From contig JALRDW010000174.1 in assembly GCA_023262065.1 (NCBI GenBank), forward strand, positions 1-12,583: a stretch of DNA of 12,583 bases, in the 5' to 3' direction. This document shows, in pieces, positions 6,329 to 12,583 of the stretch (position 1 is its first letter; each line of letters starts with the position of its first letter). The DNA comes from Acidimicrobiia bacterium. GTDB lineage: Bacteria > Actinomycetota > Acidimicrobiia > IMCC26256. Both the position numbers and the translations under genes were made by a program. The notes under the pieces were generated by a model. It had not been told where the DNA came from. It did no database searches and saw only the letters and a list, made by a program, of their open reading frames with translations.

Positions 6329-8053
6329 TCATGCGGGGAGCGCGGCCGAGACCGCGGCGAACGCCGCGCGGTGTCCGGCGACGTTCGCCCGGCGATCGGT
6401 ACGCACGACGACCACCTGCAGGCCCCCGGCGTCGGTCGCGGCACGCACCAGCGGTCCCACCGACCCGGGTGCGACCGCCTCGATCACCGTCGCCCCGTGC
6501 AGTGCCGCCAGTGCCCCGATGTCGACCGACTGAGGGGTGCCGAACAACGTCTCGAAGTGCTCGGGCAGCTCGGCCTGGGGCAGGAAGGAGAAGATCGCAC
6601 CTCCCCGGTTGTCGACCACGACGACCGTGAGGTCGATGCCCCGGTCGGCAGCGCCGAGCAACCCGTTCGCGTCGTGGAGGAAGCACAGGTCCCCGACGAG
6701 GGCGACGGTCGGCGTGGGCGAACCGAGCGCGTACCCCACGACGGTCGAGGTGAACCCGTCGATGCCGTTGGTGCCCCGGTTCGCGACGAACTCGATGTCG
6801 TTGCGGGCGACGGAGAAGGTCTCGACGTCACGCACCGGCATGCTGGACGCCACCGCGAGGGTGCCGCCCGCCGGGACCGCGGCGACGACGTCCCGGGCCA
6901 CGCGGGGGTCGCAGAGCGAGTCGAGTCCGTCGAGGTGGGCGTCGAGCGCGCCCCGGGCCCGCAGGTCGGCGTCCCGCCAGCGCGCGCCCCACTCGCCGTC
7001 CGGTGTCGCGTCGACGAGGTGCTCGACGAGGGCACGCACCGTGGGCTCGGCCGGCACCACGAGGACCTCGGTGTTCGTGCGGGCGGGATCGATCCACCGG
7101 GCCGCCGGATCGAGGGCGACGATCTCCGGGACCTCCGCCAGCCACTGGCCGAGCACCTTGCCGCTCGGCAGGGCACCGAGCCGCAGCACGAACTCGGGTC
7201 GCACGGTCGTCGCGAACGCGGCGTCGCGCAGCAGCGCGTCGTAGGTCGCGATGGCGTACGGCGGACGCCGCAGGTTCGAGATCGGATCGGCGAGCACGGG
7301 CCATCCGGTCGTCACCGCGAGGGCCTCGACGGTCGCCGGCGTCACCTCGCTCCCCCAGCCCGCCACGATGAGCCCCCGCGGGTGGGCCCGGCAGGCCGCG
7401 GCGAGCAGATCGACCGCAACCCCGGACAGGCCCGGTTCCGGGCCCGCCGGCTCGACCCACGGCAGGCCGCCGGGCCGACCGGGCGCGTCCACGAGCGGCG
7501 CACCACTCGGCACGAGCGGCTCGCGGAAGCACAGGTTGAGGTGCACCGGACCCGCGACGGGCCCGCGGGCGCGCAGCACGCTCGTGGCCGCGAGTTCACG
7601 CCACGTGTCCCCGGCTCCGGGGACGTCCTCGGGCGGGGCGACGTCGACCGCCCATCGCACGGCGGTCCCGTAGAGCCCGACCTGGTCGATGGTCTGGGCC
7701 GCGCCGGTACCCCGGACCTCGGGGGGCCGATCGGCGGTGGCGACGATGAGCGGCACCCCGCCGTGGAACGCCTCGGTGACCGCCGGGTGGAAGTTGGCCG
7801 CCGCCGACCCGGAGGTGCACAGCACGACCGCCGGCCGACCGGTCGCCCGGCCGAGTCCCAGGGCGACGAACGCGGCGGACCGCTCGTCGAGGTGCACGTG
7901 CACCCGGATGCGGTCGTCCGCGGCGAGTGCGAGGGCGAGGGGGGCCGACCGGGACCCGGGCGCCACGACCGCATCGGTGACCCCACCGCGCACCCACTCG
8001 TCGACGAGCGCGCGCGCGAACGCCGTCGTTGCGTCGGTCGCGTCTCGGCTCAT
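6329..8053 (-). CDS. menD: SEPHCHC synthase (MenD), ThDP-dependent
   Basis: A 574-residue thiamine diphosphate enzyme that joins isochorismate with the succinyl semialdehyde unit derived from 2-oxoglutarate. The length is normal for MenD. Near the N-terminus are APGSRSAPLALAL (31-43; R35) and HLDERSAAFVALGLGR, where E57 is the glutamate expected to activate ThDP. TSGSAAANFHPAVTEA and DRPPEVRGTGAAQTIDQ follow. The C-terminal half has NRGTNGIDGFTST and the ThDP/Mg site starting at V-G-D (D455) and reaching D-N-R-G-G (N482). ATG 8053 agrees with family N-termini. Only 14 bp separate this start codon from that of the divergent menH. The desaturase gene follows on the same strand after about 69 bp. 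Confidence 0.96.
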   Translation of the reverse strand: MSRDATDATTAFARALVDEWVRGGVTDAVVAPGSRSAPLALALAADDRIRVHVHLDERSAAFVALGLGRATGRPAVVLCTSGSAAANFHPAVTEAFHGGVPLIVATADRPPEVRGTGAAQTIDQVGLYGTAVRWAVDVAPPEDVPGAGDTWRELAATSVLRARGPVAGPVHLNLCFREPLVPSGAPLVDAPGRPGGLPWVEPAGPEPGLSGVAVDLLAAACRAHPRGLIVAGWGSEVTPATVEALAVTTGWPVLADPISNLRRPPYAIATYDALLRDAAFATTVRPEFVLRLGALPSGKVLGQWLAEVPEIVALDPAARWIDPARTNTEVLVVPAEPTVRALVEHLVDATPDGEWGARWRDADLRARGALDAHLDGLDSLCDPRVARDVVAAVPAGGTLAVASSMPVRDVETFSVARNDIEFVANRGTNGIDGFTSTVVGYALGSPTPTVALVGDLCFLHDANGLLGAADRGIDLTVVVVDNRGGAIFSFLPQAELPEHFETLFGTPQSVDIGALAALHGATVIEAVAPGSVGPLVRAATDAGGLQVVVVRTDRRANVAGHRAAFAAVSAALPA

Positions 8054-8055
8054 GC

Positions 8056-8060
8056 GAGGA
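8056..8060 (+). promoter_or_regulatory. Ribosome binding site of menH inside the menD/menH gap
   Basis: GAGGA lies 7 nt before GTG 8068 and fixes the menH start over in-frame codons further upstream, which would sit inside antisense menD. The hexamer GAGGAT with 6 nt spacing could instead be read as a weak leaderless -10; the ribosome-site reading is simpler. Confidence 0.55.
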
Positions 8061-8067
8061 TGCCCCC

Positions 8068-8763
8068 GTGCGTCTCGTGGCGGTCCCGGGTTTCACCCAG
8101 TCGGCGTCGGCCTGGCGCGGCGTCGCCGCCGCCGCCCCCGACCTCGACATCGTCGCGCTCGACGTACCCGAGGCCCGAACCTTCGCCGCGACCGCCGCCG
8201 CGCTCGCCGAGACCGGCGGCGAGGCGGTCTACGTCGGCTACTCGATGGGTGGGCGGCTCTGCCTCGAGGTGGCGGTGCAACGGCCGGACCTGGTCGAGGG
8301 CCTCGTGCTCGTGAGCGCCACACCGGGGATCGCGGACGAGGTCGAGCGTGCGGCTCGCCTCGACGCCGACCGGGCCCTGGCCGAGCACGTGCGGGTCGTC
8401 GGGGTCGAGGCGTTCCTCGCCGAGTGGCTGGCCCAGCCCATGTTCGCATCGCTGCCGGCGGACGCGGCCCAGGTCGCCGAACGCGCCGCGGCCCACACGG
8501 TGGACTCGCTCGTGCACCAGCTCGTGGACCTCGGGCAGGGCGCGCAGGCACCGCGCTGGGAGGAACTCGCCGACCTCGACGTCCCGGTGATGGTCCTCAC
8601 CGGGGAGCAGGACGCGAAGTACGACGCCATCGGCGATGCGATGTTCGAGGCACTCCCGGACTGCCTGCGCCTGCGCCTCCCGGGCGGGCACGCGCTGCCG
8701 CTCGAGCAGCCTGCCGCAGTGGCCGCCGCGATCACGACCTTCGTTCACGACCTCGCCCCGTAG
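8068..8763 (+). CDS. menH: SHCHC synthase (MenH), alpha/beta hydrolase
   Basis: A 231-residue alpha/beta-hydrolase-fold enzyme that removes pyruvate from SEPHCHC to give SHCHC. The chain begins M-R-L-V-A-V-P-G-F-T-Q with the oxyanion region. The nucleophile elbow is G-Y-S-M-G-G-R (S59, with R63 four residues on, as in the MenH active site). The acid is D182 in G-E-Q-D-A-K-Y and the base H208 in G-G-H-A-L-P. The triad alone could suit another hydrolase; the SMGGR motif and position beside menD and menC make MenH the best call. GTG 8068 is chosen for the GAGGA site upstream. The 3' end overlaps the convergent menC by 19 nt. Confidence 0.9.
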   Translation: MRLVAVPGFTQSASAWRGVAAAAPDLDIVALDVPEARTFAATAAALAETGGEAVYVGYSMGGRLCLEVAVQRPDLVEGLVLVSATPGIADEVERAARLDADRALAEHVRVVGVEAFLAEWLAQPMFASLPADAAQVAERAAAHTVDSLVHQLVDLGQGAQAPRWEELADLDVPVMVLTGEQDAKYDAIGDAMFEALPDCLRLRLPGGHALPLEQPAAVAAAITTFVHDLAP

Positions 8764-9590
8764 GCGATGAGCGCTCGCGCGCTCGGCTCGACGGGTCGCA
8801 CGGGGAGCGACCCGTCGACGGGCACGAGCGGATCGTCCGTCACGTCGCCCTCGATCTCATCGAGGGTCGCGAGCCCACACGCGTACGGGAGTTCGTCGAG
8901 CGCGGCGGCGAGCGCGACTCCCGCGGCGAGGCCGACCGAGGTCTCGAGCATCGAGGACACCACGGCGGGGAGACCGCTCGCCGCGGCGACCTCGAGCGCG
9001 GCGCGCACCCCACCGAGCGGCTGGACCTTGAGCACGATGAGGTCGGCGGCGTCGAGCCGGCGCACCCGGCGGGCGTCGTCCACCGATCGGACGCACTCGT
9101 CGGCGGCGATCGGCACCGCGGTGACCCGCCGGACGGCGGCGAGATCCTCCATCGAGGCCACCGGCTGCTCGGCGAACTCGATCCCGAGCGGGGCGATGGC
9201 CCGCAGCACCGCGGTCGCCGTGGGGACGTCCCACGCTCCGTTCGCGTCGATGCGCAACGCCGGACCGTCACCGAGGACATCCCGGACCGCGCGCAGCCGT
9301 TCGACGTCCGCATCCGGCGCACCGCGCCCGACCTTCACCTTGACGGCCGGGAACGCGCGCAGGGCGGCCGCGTCGATCGGCATGCCGTGGGCGATGAGCG
9401 CGTTCACCGGGATCGCCGACCGTCGGGGCGCCGGCCACCCGATCGTCGCCGCCTCACGCGCCGCTGCGAGCGCCCGGGCCGGATCGCACGGGTACCCGGC
9501 GAGCGGTGAGCACTCCCCCCATCCCGCGTCACCCTCGAGCAGGAGCACGTCGCGTGCGCCGATGCGGAGGGGGTGCTCCACCGCGGTCAC
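8745..9590 (-). CDS. menC: o-Succinylbenzoate synthase (MenC), enolase superfamily
   Basis: A 281-residue enzyme that dehydrates SHCHC to o-succinylbenzoate. The TIM-barrel catalytic set is complete: K-V-K (K84 and K86), R-I-D-A-N-G-A-W with D115, E-F-A-E-Q-P-V with E141, A-A-D-E-C with D164, and L-K-V-Q with K188. D115, E141 and D164 are the expected Mg ligands. The N-terminal capping domain is short (about 60 residues), so the protein is smaller than the roughly 320 residues of E. coli MenC. GTG 9590 forms a GTGA overlap with the menA stop and no in-frame start lies close upstream, so the short form is likely genuine. It is downstream of and coupled to menA. The open frame extends upstream through menA only as a shadow. 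Confidence 0.92.
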   Translation of the reverse strand: MTAVEHPLRIGARDVLLLEGDAGWGECSPLAGYPCDPARALAAAREAATIGWPAPRRSAIPVNALIAHGMPIDAAALRAFPAVKVKVGRGAPDADVERLRAVRDVLGDGPALRIDANGAWDVPTATAVLRAIAPLGIEFAEQPVASMEDLAAVRRVTAVPIAADECVRSVDDARRVRRLDAADLIVLKVQPLGGVRAALEVAAASGLPAVVSSMLETSVGLAAGVALAAALDELPYACGLATLDEIEGDVTDDPLVPVDGSLPVRPVEPSARALIAYGARS

Positions 9591-10456
9591 GAGGCGAACA
9601 GTCCGATCGCGACGAGCACACCGAGCGCGAGCTCGAGACGCACGGTGCCGACGAGCGCGGCGATGAGCCCGGGCGCGTCGTCCCGGGTGAGCATCGCCCG
9701 GGCCGGCGCCACGGCGAGCGGAACCGCGAGGAACCCGAGCGCGGCGAGCGGTTCGACCGTCGCGATCGGCACGATCGCGACGAACGCACCGCCGAGGCAG
9801 ACGACGAACAGGTGCCGGGCGCGGGTCGCGCCGATGCGCACGGCGAGCGTGCGCTTCCCGGCCACGACGTCGGTCGCGACGTCGCGCACGTTGTTGGCCA
9901 GCAGCACCGCGCAGGCGGGGAGGCCGGTGACGAGCGAGCCCCACCACGCGGCGGCCGGTACGCCCCGGCCCTGCACGTAGGTCGTGCCGACCGTGGCCGC
10001 GAACCCGAAGCAGGCCAGCACCATCACCTCCCCGAACCCCGCGTACCCGTAGGGGCGGGGCCCCCCGGTGTAGAGGACCGCCGCTGCGATGAGCACCGCC
10101 CCGAACGCGATGAGCCACGGGTTCACGGCGACGGCGAGCACGAGGCCGGCGACCGCCCCGACGAGCAGGCTCAGGACCGCGGCGAGGCGGACCTGGGCGG
10201 GCGTCGCCAGGCCCGACGCGGTGAGCCGCAGCGGACCCCGTCGATCGGCGTCGGTGCCCCGAACACCGTCGGAGTAGTCGTTGGCGTAGTTGACGCCGAC
10301 CTGGAAGGCGAGGGCGACGACGAGCGCGCACGCCGCCCTCCACCAGACGATCGGACCCGTGGTGGCCGCGACCGCAGTGCCCACGAGCACCGGCGCGACC
10401 GCGGCGCCGAGCGTCCGGGGACGGGCCCCCTCGATCCACTGCGCCGGCGTCGCCAC
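9587..10456 (-). CDS. menA: 1,4-Dihydroxy-2-naphthoate polyprenyltransferase (MenA)
   Basis: A 289-residue UbiA-family membrane enzyme that attaches the polyprenyl tail to DHNA, giving demethylmenaquinone. The N-terminus A-Q-W-I-E-G-A-R-P-R-T-L (5-16) is characteristic of MenA. The first Asp motif is N-Y-A-N-D-Y-S-D (D60, D63) and the second N-N-V-R-D-V-A-T-D (D192, D196); these bind the Mg-diphosphate of the prenyl donor. Around eight hydrophobic segments are present. GTG 10456 is chosen because GGAGG (10465-10469) lies 8 nt upstream and the family homology begins there; ATG 10498 would add 14 unconserved residues. Its stop overlaps the menC start, so menA-menC are coupled. It diverges from menE across about 118 bp. 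Confidence 0.94.
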   Translation of the reverse strand: MATPAQWIEGARPRTLGAAVAPVLVGTAVAATTGPIVWWRAACALVVALAFQVGVNYANDYSDGVRGTDADRRGPLRLTASGLATPAQVRLAAVLSLLVGAVAGLVLAVAVNPWLIAFGAVLIAAAVLYTGGPRPYGYAGFGEVMVLACFGFAATVGTTYVQGRGVPAAAWWGSLVTGLPACAVLLANNVRDVATDVVAGKRTLAVRIGATRARHLFVVCLGGAFVAIVPIATVEPLAALGFLAVPLAVAPARAMLTRDDAPGLIAALVGTVRLELALGVLVAIGLFAS

Positions 10457-10464
10457 GTCGAAGT

Positions 10465-10469
10465 CCTCC
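10465..10469 (-). promoter_or_regulatory. Ribosome binding site fixing the menA start
   Basis: GGAGG on the minus strand, 8 nt before GTG 10456. This is the strongest Shine-Dalgarno sequence noticed in the window, and it rules against the upstream ATG 10498. Confidence 0.65.
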
Positions 10470-10560
10470 GGGTCGCCCCGCCGGACGAGCACACGCATCG
10501 CCGTGGCGGGTTCGAAGGGCCCCGGGTGCCGAGGCGTTCCGGCGGGACGGGGCCGAGCGT

Positions 10561-10570
10561 TACGGTACCG
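10561..10570. promoter_or_regulatory. Palindromic -10 element shared by menE and menA
   Basis: The perfect 8-bp palindrome CGGTACCG (10563-10570) creates TACGGT on the plus strand (10561-10566) and TACCGT on the minus strand (10567 to 10562). On the plus strand the hexamer lies 5 nt before GTG 10572 and 8 nt before ATG 10575, so menE may be leaderless. On the minus strand it would start an mRNA with a leader of roughly 100 nt ending in the GGAGG site of menA. Confidence 0.4.
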
Positions 10571-10574
10571 GGTG

Positions 10575-11765
10575 ATGCGGACCGGCGCCGATTCCTCGCT
10601 GCTCGCCGTGGTGCTCCCACCGACGGCCGCCGCCGATGCGGTGCGCGCCGCGTGGGCCGCGGGCGAGGCCGTCGCGATCATCGATCCGCGCGACCCGCAG
10701 TTCCGGGTCGAGGAACGCCTCAGCACGTTGCGGCCGACCGAGATCCTCGACGCGACCGGCCGGCGGACCTGGCGGGACCGCGACGGCGAGGGCGAGCCCG
10801 TGCCCGCGGGCGTCGCCGCAGTCGTCGGGACGAGTGGCACCACCGCCGAACCGCGCTGGGTGATGCTGGACGAGCACGCGCTCGAGGCCTCCGCGTTCGC
10901 GGTGCACGCGGCGCTCGGCGCGGATCCGATCGACGACACCTGGCTCGCCTGCGTGCCGCTCACCGGCGTCGCCGGTCTCGCCATCCTCGCCCGGGGCTTC
11001 CACACCGGTACCGACGTCATCGTGCACGACCGCTTCGACACCGCGGCGGTCGCCCGGGCACCGCAGGACGGGGCGACGCTCGTCTCCCTCGTCCCGACCA
11101 CGCTCGGACGCCTGCTCGACGCGGGCGCGCCGGTCGACCGGTTCCGCCACATCCTCCTCGGTGGCGCACCCGCCCCACCGGGCCTCCTCGCCCGCGCCCG
11201 GGCCGCCGGCGCGCACGTGAGCACGACGTACGGCCTCACCGAGACCGGCGGCGGGTGCGTGCACGACGGCCGGCCACTCATCGGGGTGGAGGTCGCGACC
11301 GACCCGGCCACCGACGAGATCCTCGTCCGGGGCCAGATCACGATGCGCGGCTACCGACTCGACGAGCCCGCCACGGCGGCCGCATTCACCCCCGATGGGT
11401 TCCTGCGCACCGGCGACCTCGGGCGCGTCGAACCGGACGGTCGGGTGCGTGTGGGCGACCGTCGCAAGGACGTCATCATCACCGGGGGCGTCAACGTGTC
11501 GCCCACCGCCGTCGAGCACGTGCTGCTGCTGCACCCCGCGATCCGTGACGTCTGCGTCGTCGGCCTGCCCGACCCCGAGTGGGGCGATCGGGTCGTCGCC
11601 TACGTCGTACCGGTGCGCAAGGGCCTCCCGCCATCCCTCGCCGACCTGCGGGCCTTCGCCCAGGCCCGACTCACCGCCGCCGAACTGCCGCGCGAGATCC
11701 GCACGGTCGACGAGATCCCACGCTCCCCCGGCGGCAAGCTGCTCCGCCGCCTCCTCCCGCGCTGA
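10575..11765 (+). CDS. menE: o-Succinylbenzoate-CoA ligase (MenE)
   Basis: A 396-residue AMP-forming acyl-CoA ligase that activates o-succinylbenzoate to its CoA thioester. Motifs in order, numbered from ATG 10575: the P-loop V-G-T-S-G-T-T (about 84-90), T-Y-G-L-T-E-T-G (about 218-225), F-L-R-T-G-D-L-G (about 276-283), D-R-R-K-D-V-I-I-T-G-G and P-R-S-P-G-G-K with the catalytic Lys at about 388. It is shorter than Bacillus MenE (about 480) because the N-terminal domain is compact, as is usual in actinobacteria. ATG 10575 or GTG 10572, one codon upstream, could be the start; no ribosome site is visible and TACGGT at 10561 suggests a leaderless mRNA. The family is broad, so the menaquinone role rests on context. 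Confidence 0.92.
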   Translation: MRTGADSSLLAVVLPPTAAADAVRAAWAAGEAVAIIDPRDPQFRVEERLSTLRPTEILDATGRRTWRDRDGEGEPVPAGVAAVVGTSGTTAEPRWVMLDEHALEASAFAVHAALGADPIDDTWLACVPLTGVAGLAILARGFHTGTDVIVHDRFDTAAVARAPQDGATLVSLVPTTLGRLLDAGAPVDRFRHILLGGAPAPPGLLARARAAGAHVSTTYGLTETGGGCVHDGRPLIGVEVATDPATDEILVRGQITMRGYRLDEPATAAAFTPDGFLRTGDLGRVEPDGRVRVGDRRKDVIITGGVNVSPTAVEHVLLLHPAIRDVCVVGLPDPEWGDRVVAYVVPVRKGLPPSLADLRAFAQARLTAAELPREIRTVDEIPRSPGGKLLRRLLPR

Positions 11766-11774
11766 CGCAACCCA

Positions 11775-11853
11775 CCGCCACGCGTCGTCGCGCAGTGCTC
11801 CACCACCCCGGGTCAGCACTCGCCGACGCCGCTACGCGTCGTCGCGCAGTGCT
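11775..11853. repeat. 25-bp direct repeat pair, 54 bp apart, at the end of the small unknown gene
   Basis: Copies at 11775-11799 and 11829-11853 agree at 24 of 25 bases; the last 20 bases are identical. The second copy is the 3' end of the minus-strand gene (A-L-R-D-D-A then TAG). The first lies 18 codons beyond that stop in the same frame, and its one mismatch makes the stop TGG. AGTGCT in the first copy (11794-11799) also pairs with AGCACT (11815-11820) around a 15-nt loop, a weak hairpin without a T-tract between the convergent gene ends. Confidence 0.7.
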
Positions 11854-12206
11854 TCCTTCCACGTGCGGAAGCGGGTGTGGGTCGTGCCGTCGGGGCCGAG
11901 ACCCTCGCCCGTGCCGTCCGGGAACAGCCGGAACGTGCACCGACGATCGAGGTCGTCGGACGCCAGCGCCATGTAGCGGGCATCGGCGCCGCGGGCCGGC
12001 CCGGCCCGCCACAGCAGGTAGCGCCCGATACGTCGCTTGTAGGCGACGAGCGCGATCCCGAGGTCGGCACCGAGTGCTCGCAGCGCGTCGGGAGCCTCGA
12101 CCCAACGCTCGGCCGGGATGAGGAAGTCGCGCTGGGGTGTCGCCGGGAGGTCCACGGTGTGGACGTCGTGGGTGATCGGCGGGCGGTCCTCAGCGGGGGT
12201 CGGCAT
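11832..12206 (-). CDS. Small protein of unknown family
   Basis: A 124-residue soluble protein that I do not recognise. There is no signal peptide or membrane segment. The N-terminal 25 residues are polar and Pro-rich. A middle part runs R-D-F-L-I-P-A-E-R-W-V-E-A-P-D-A-L-R-A-L-G, then IALVAYKRRIGRYLLWRAGP. The C-terminal half (Y-M-A-L-A-S-D-D-L, T-F-R-L-F-P-D-G-T-G-E-G, H-T-R-F-R-T-W-K-E-A-L-R-D-D-A) looks like a small beta-rich fold ending in a helix. ATG 12206 was chosen because sequence upstream in the frame looks non-coding and overlaps the divergent PLP-enzyme gene. The good codon pattern and clean fit between neighbours support a real gene. Its stop region is duplicated downstream. Confidence 0.65.
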   Translation of the reverse strand: MPTPAEDRPPITHDVHTVDLPATPQRDFLIPAERWVEAPDALRALGADLGIALVAYKRRIGRYLLWRAGPARGADARYMALASDDLDRRCTFRLFPDGTGEGLGPDGTTHTRFRTWKEALRDDA

Positions 12207-12214
12207 GGTCGTGC

Positions 12215-12230
12215 CATGCTCCCACGCATG
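12215..12230. promoter_or_regulatory. Short inverted repeat in the 21-bp divergent gap
   Basis: CATGC and GCATG arms around TCCCAC overlap the start codon of the PLP-enzyme gene. CATGCT at 12215-12220 lies 7 nt before ATG 12228 and could act as a weak leaderless -10. The arms are only 5 bp, so chance is likely. Confidence 0.2.
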
Positions 12231-12583
12231 TCCGCCGCGCCGCGCACCGTCCGCGACCTCCCCACCCCGGCCCTCGTCGTCGACGCCGGCGCGCTCGAGC
12301 GCAACCTCGCCACGATGGCCGCCGCCCTGCCGGGTCCCCGGTGCCGTCCCCACGTCAAGGCCCACAAGACCACGGCGCTTGCGGCCCGCCAGCGGGCCCA
12401 CGGTCACCGCACCTTCACCGCGGCGACGCCCCTCGAGATCGTCGGTCTGGCCCGGGCCGGCCTCGGGGAGGATCTGCTCCTGGCCAACGAGTGCGTCGAC
12501 CCCCACCGGCTCGGCGCGCTGGCGGCACTCGTCGCTGACGGGACCGCGCGCATCACGGTCGCGGTCGACTCGATCGCGACCGT
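12228..12583 (+). CDS. Fold-type III PLP enzyme, D-threonine aldolase/D-serine dehydratase-like, N-terminal part
   Basis: 118 residues are visible before the right edge. The chain starts with D-L-P-T-P-A-L-V-V-D-A-G-A-L-E-R-N-L (10-27), the usual beginning of the alanine-racemase-type N-terminal barrel. It continues to R-P-H-V-K-A-H-K-T (40-48), in which K44 is expected to bind PLP in the D-threonine aldolase/DSD1 group. The segments T-A-A-T-P-L-E-I-V-G-L-A-R-A-G and L-L-L-A-N-E follow the family pattern. Family members cleave or dehydrate D-hydroxy amino acids; the C-terminal metal-binding domain that would separate these activities is outside the window. ATG 12228 fits the family length and lies 21 bp from the divergent small gene. 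Confidence 0.83.
   Translation, partial: MSAAPRTVRDLPTPALVVDAGALERNLATMAAALPGPRCRPHVKAHKTTALAARQRAHGHRTFTAATPLEIVGLARAGLGEDLLLANECVDPHRLGALAALVADGTARITVAVDSIAT

Noticed and set aside
6371..8314. 647-codon plus-strand open frame antisense to menD
   Set aside because: Low-complexity Arg/Gly/Asp-rich shadow; menD on the other strand is complete with all motifs.
10338..10353. Sequence around CCAGACGATCGG also present near 5314-5326 at the end of the desaturase gene
   Set aside because: In both places it encodes a T-G-P-I-V-W peptide on the minus strand; the match is short and explained by coincident coding.
8745..10439. menC frame open far upstream through menA, as if a fusion protein
   Set aside because: The upstream part is Arg-rich shadow of menA, and the GTGA overlap at 9587-9590 gives a clear menC start.
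9506..11548. 680-codon plus-strand frame across menA and menE
   Set aside because: Off-frame shadow with no motif; both strands already hold complete recognisable genes here.
11794..11820. AGTGCT/AGCACT hairpin after menE as a terminator
   Set aside because: Six-bp stem, 15-nt loop and no T-tract. It arises partly from the direct repeat, so it is noted there only.
1..12583. CRISPR arrays, tRNA or rRNA genes, insertion sequences, toxin or defence genes
   Set aside because: No regularly spaced repeats, tRNA-like arms, transposase motifs or known defence domains were seen by reading both strands.

Overview
The window is about 12.6 kb of very GC-rich, densely packed bacterial DNA. Many genes start with GTG and touch or overlap their neighbours. 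The gene families (DUF2510/DUF4328 membrane protein, actinobacterial-style menaquinone genes), the codon use and several apparently leaderless start codons point to an actinobacterium. An Acidimicrobiia-like lineage fits best, but that placement is inference. No rRNA, tRNA, CRISPR array, insertion sequence or phage gene was seen, and no gene-free stretch exceeds about 120 bases.

Layout: (1) 1-2530 is accessory membrane/envelope material: the 5' part of a proline-rich lipoprotein gene (-), a 12-TM MFS exporter (+), and a double-DUF2510 plus DUF4328 membrane protein (-). (2) 2613-5298 is a tight plus-strand operon: a MerR-type regulator with two HTH domains, then menG and menF, with GTGA stop/start overlaps at both junctions. 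(3) 5312-6259 is a membrane fatty-acid desaturase/hydroxylase-type gene (-) behind a perfect 17-bp palindrome. (4) 6329-11765 holds the rest of a menaquinone set on alternating strands: menD (-), menH (+), menC and menA (-, coupled by GTGA), menE (+). (5) 11832-12583 has a small protein of unknown family (-) and the start of a fold-type III PLP enzyme (+) that runs off the right edge.

Together the men genes cover the classical o-succinylbenzoate route. MenF isomerises chorismate to isochorismate, MenD adds the succinyl semialdehyde unit from 2-oxoglutarate, MenH eliminates pyruvate, MenC dehydrates to o-succinylbenzoate, and MenE makes the CoA thioester. MenA prenylates DHNA and MenG methylates demethylmenaquinone. 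Only MenB (naphthoyl-CoA ring closure) and the DHNA-CoA thioesterase are not in the window.

The most interesting signal is the head of the merR-menG-menF operon. The regulator has two MerR-like HTH domains in one chain. Its promoter appears to be leaderless, with a 19-bp spacer carrying a near-perfect dyad, as in promoters controlled by MerR-family proteins. This suggests an autoregulated regulator built into menaquinone synthesis, which I do not recognise as a described system. Other points worth checking are the operator-like palindrome before the desaturase, the 14-bp gap between the menD and menH start codons, a palindromic -10 element between menA and menE, and a 25-bp repeat at the end of the small unknown gene whose only mismatch turns the stop codon into Trp.
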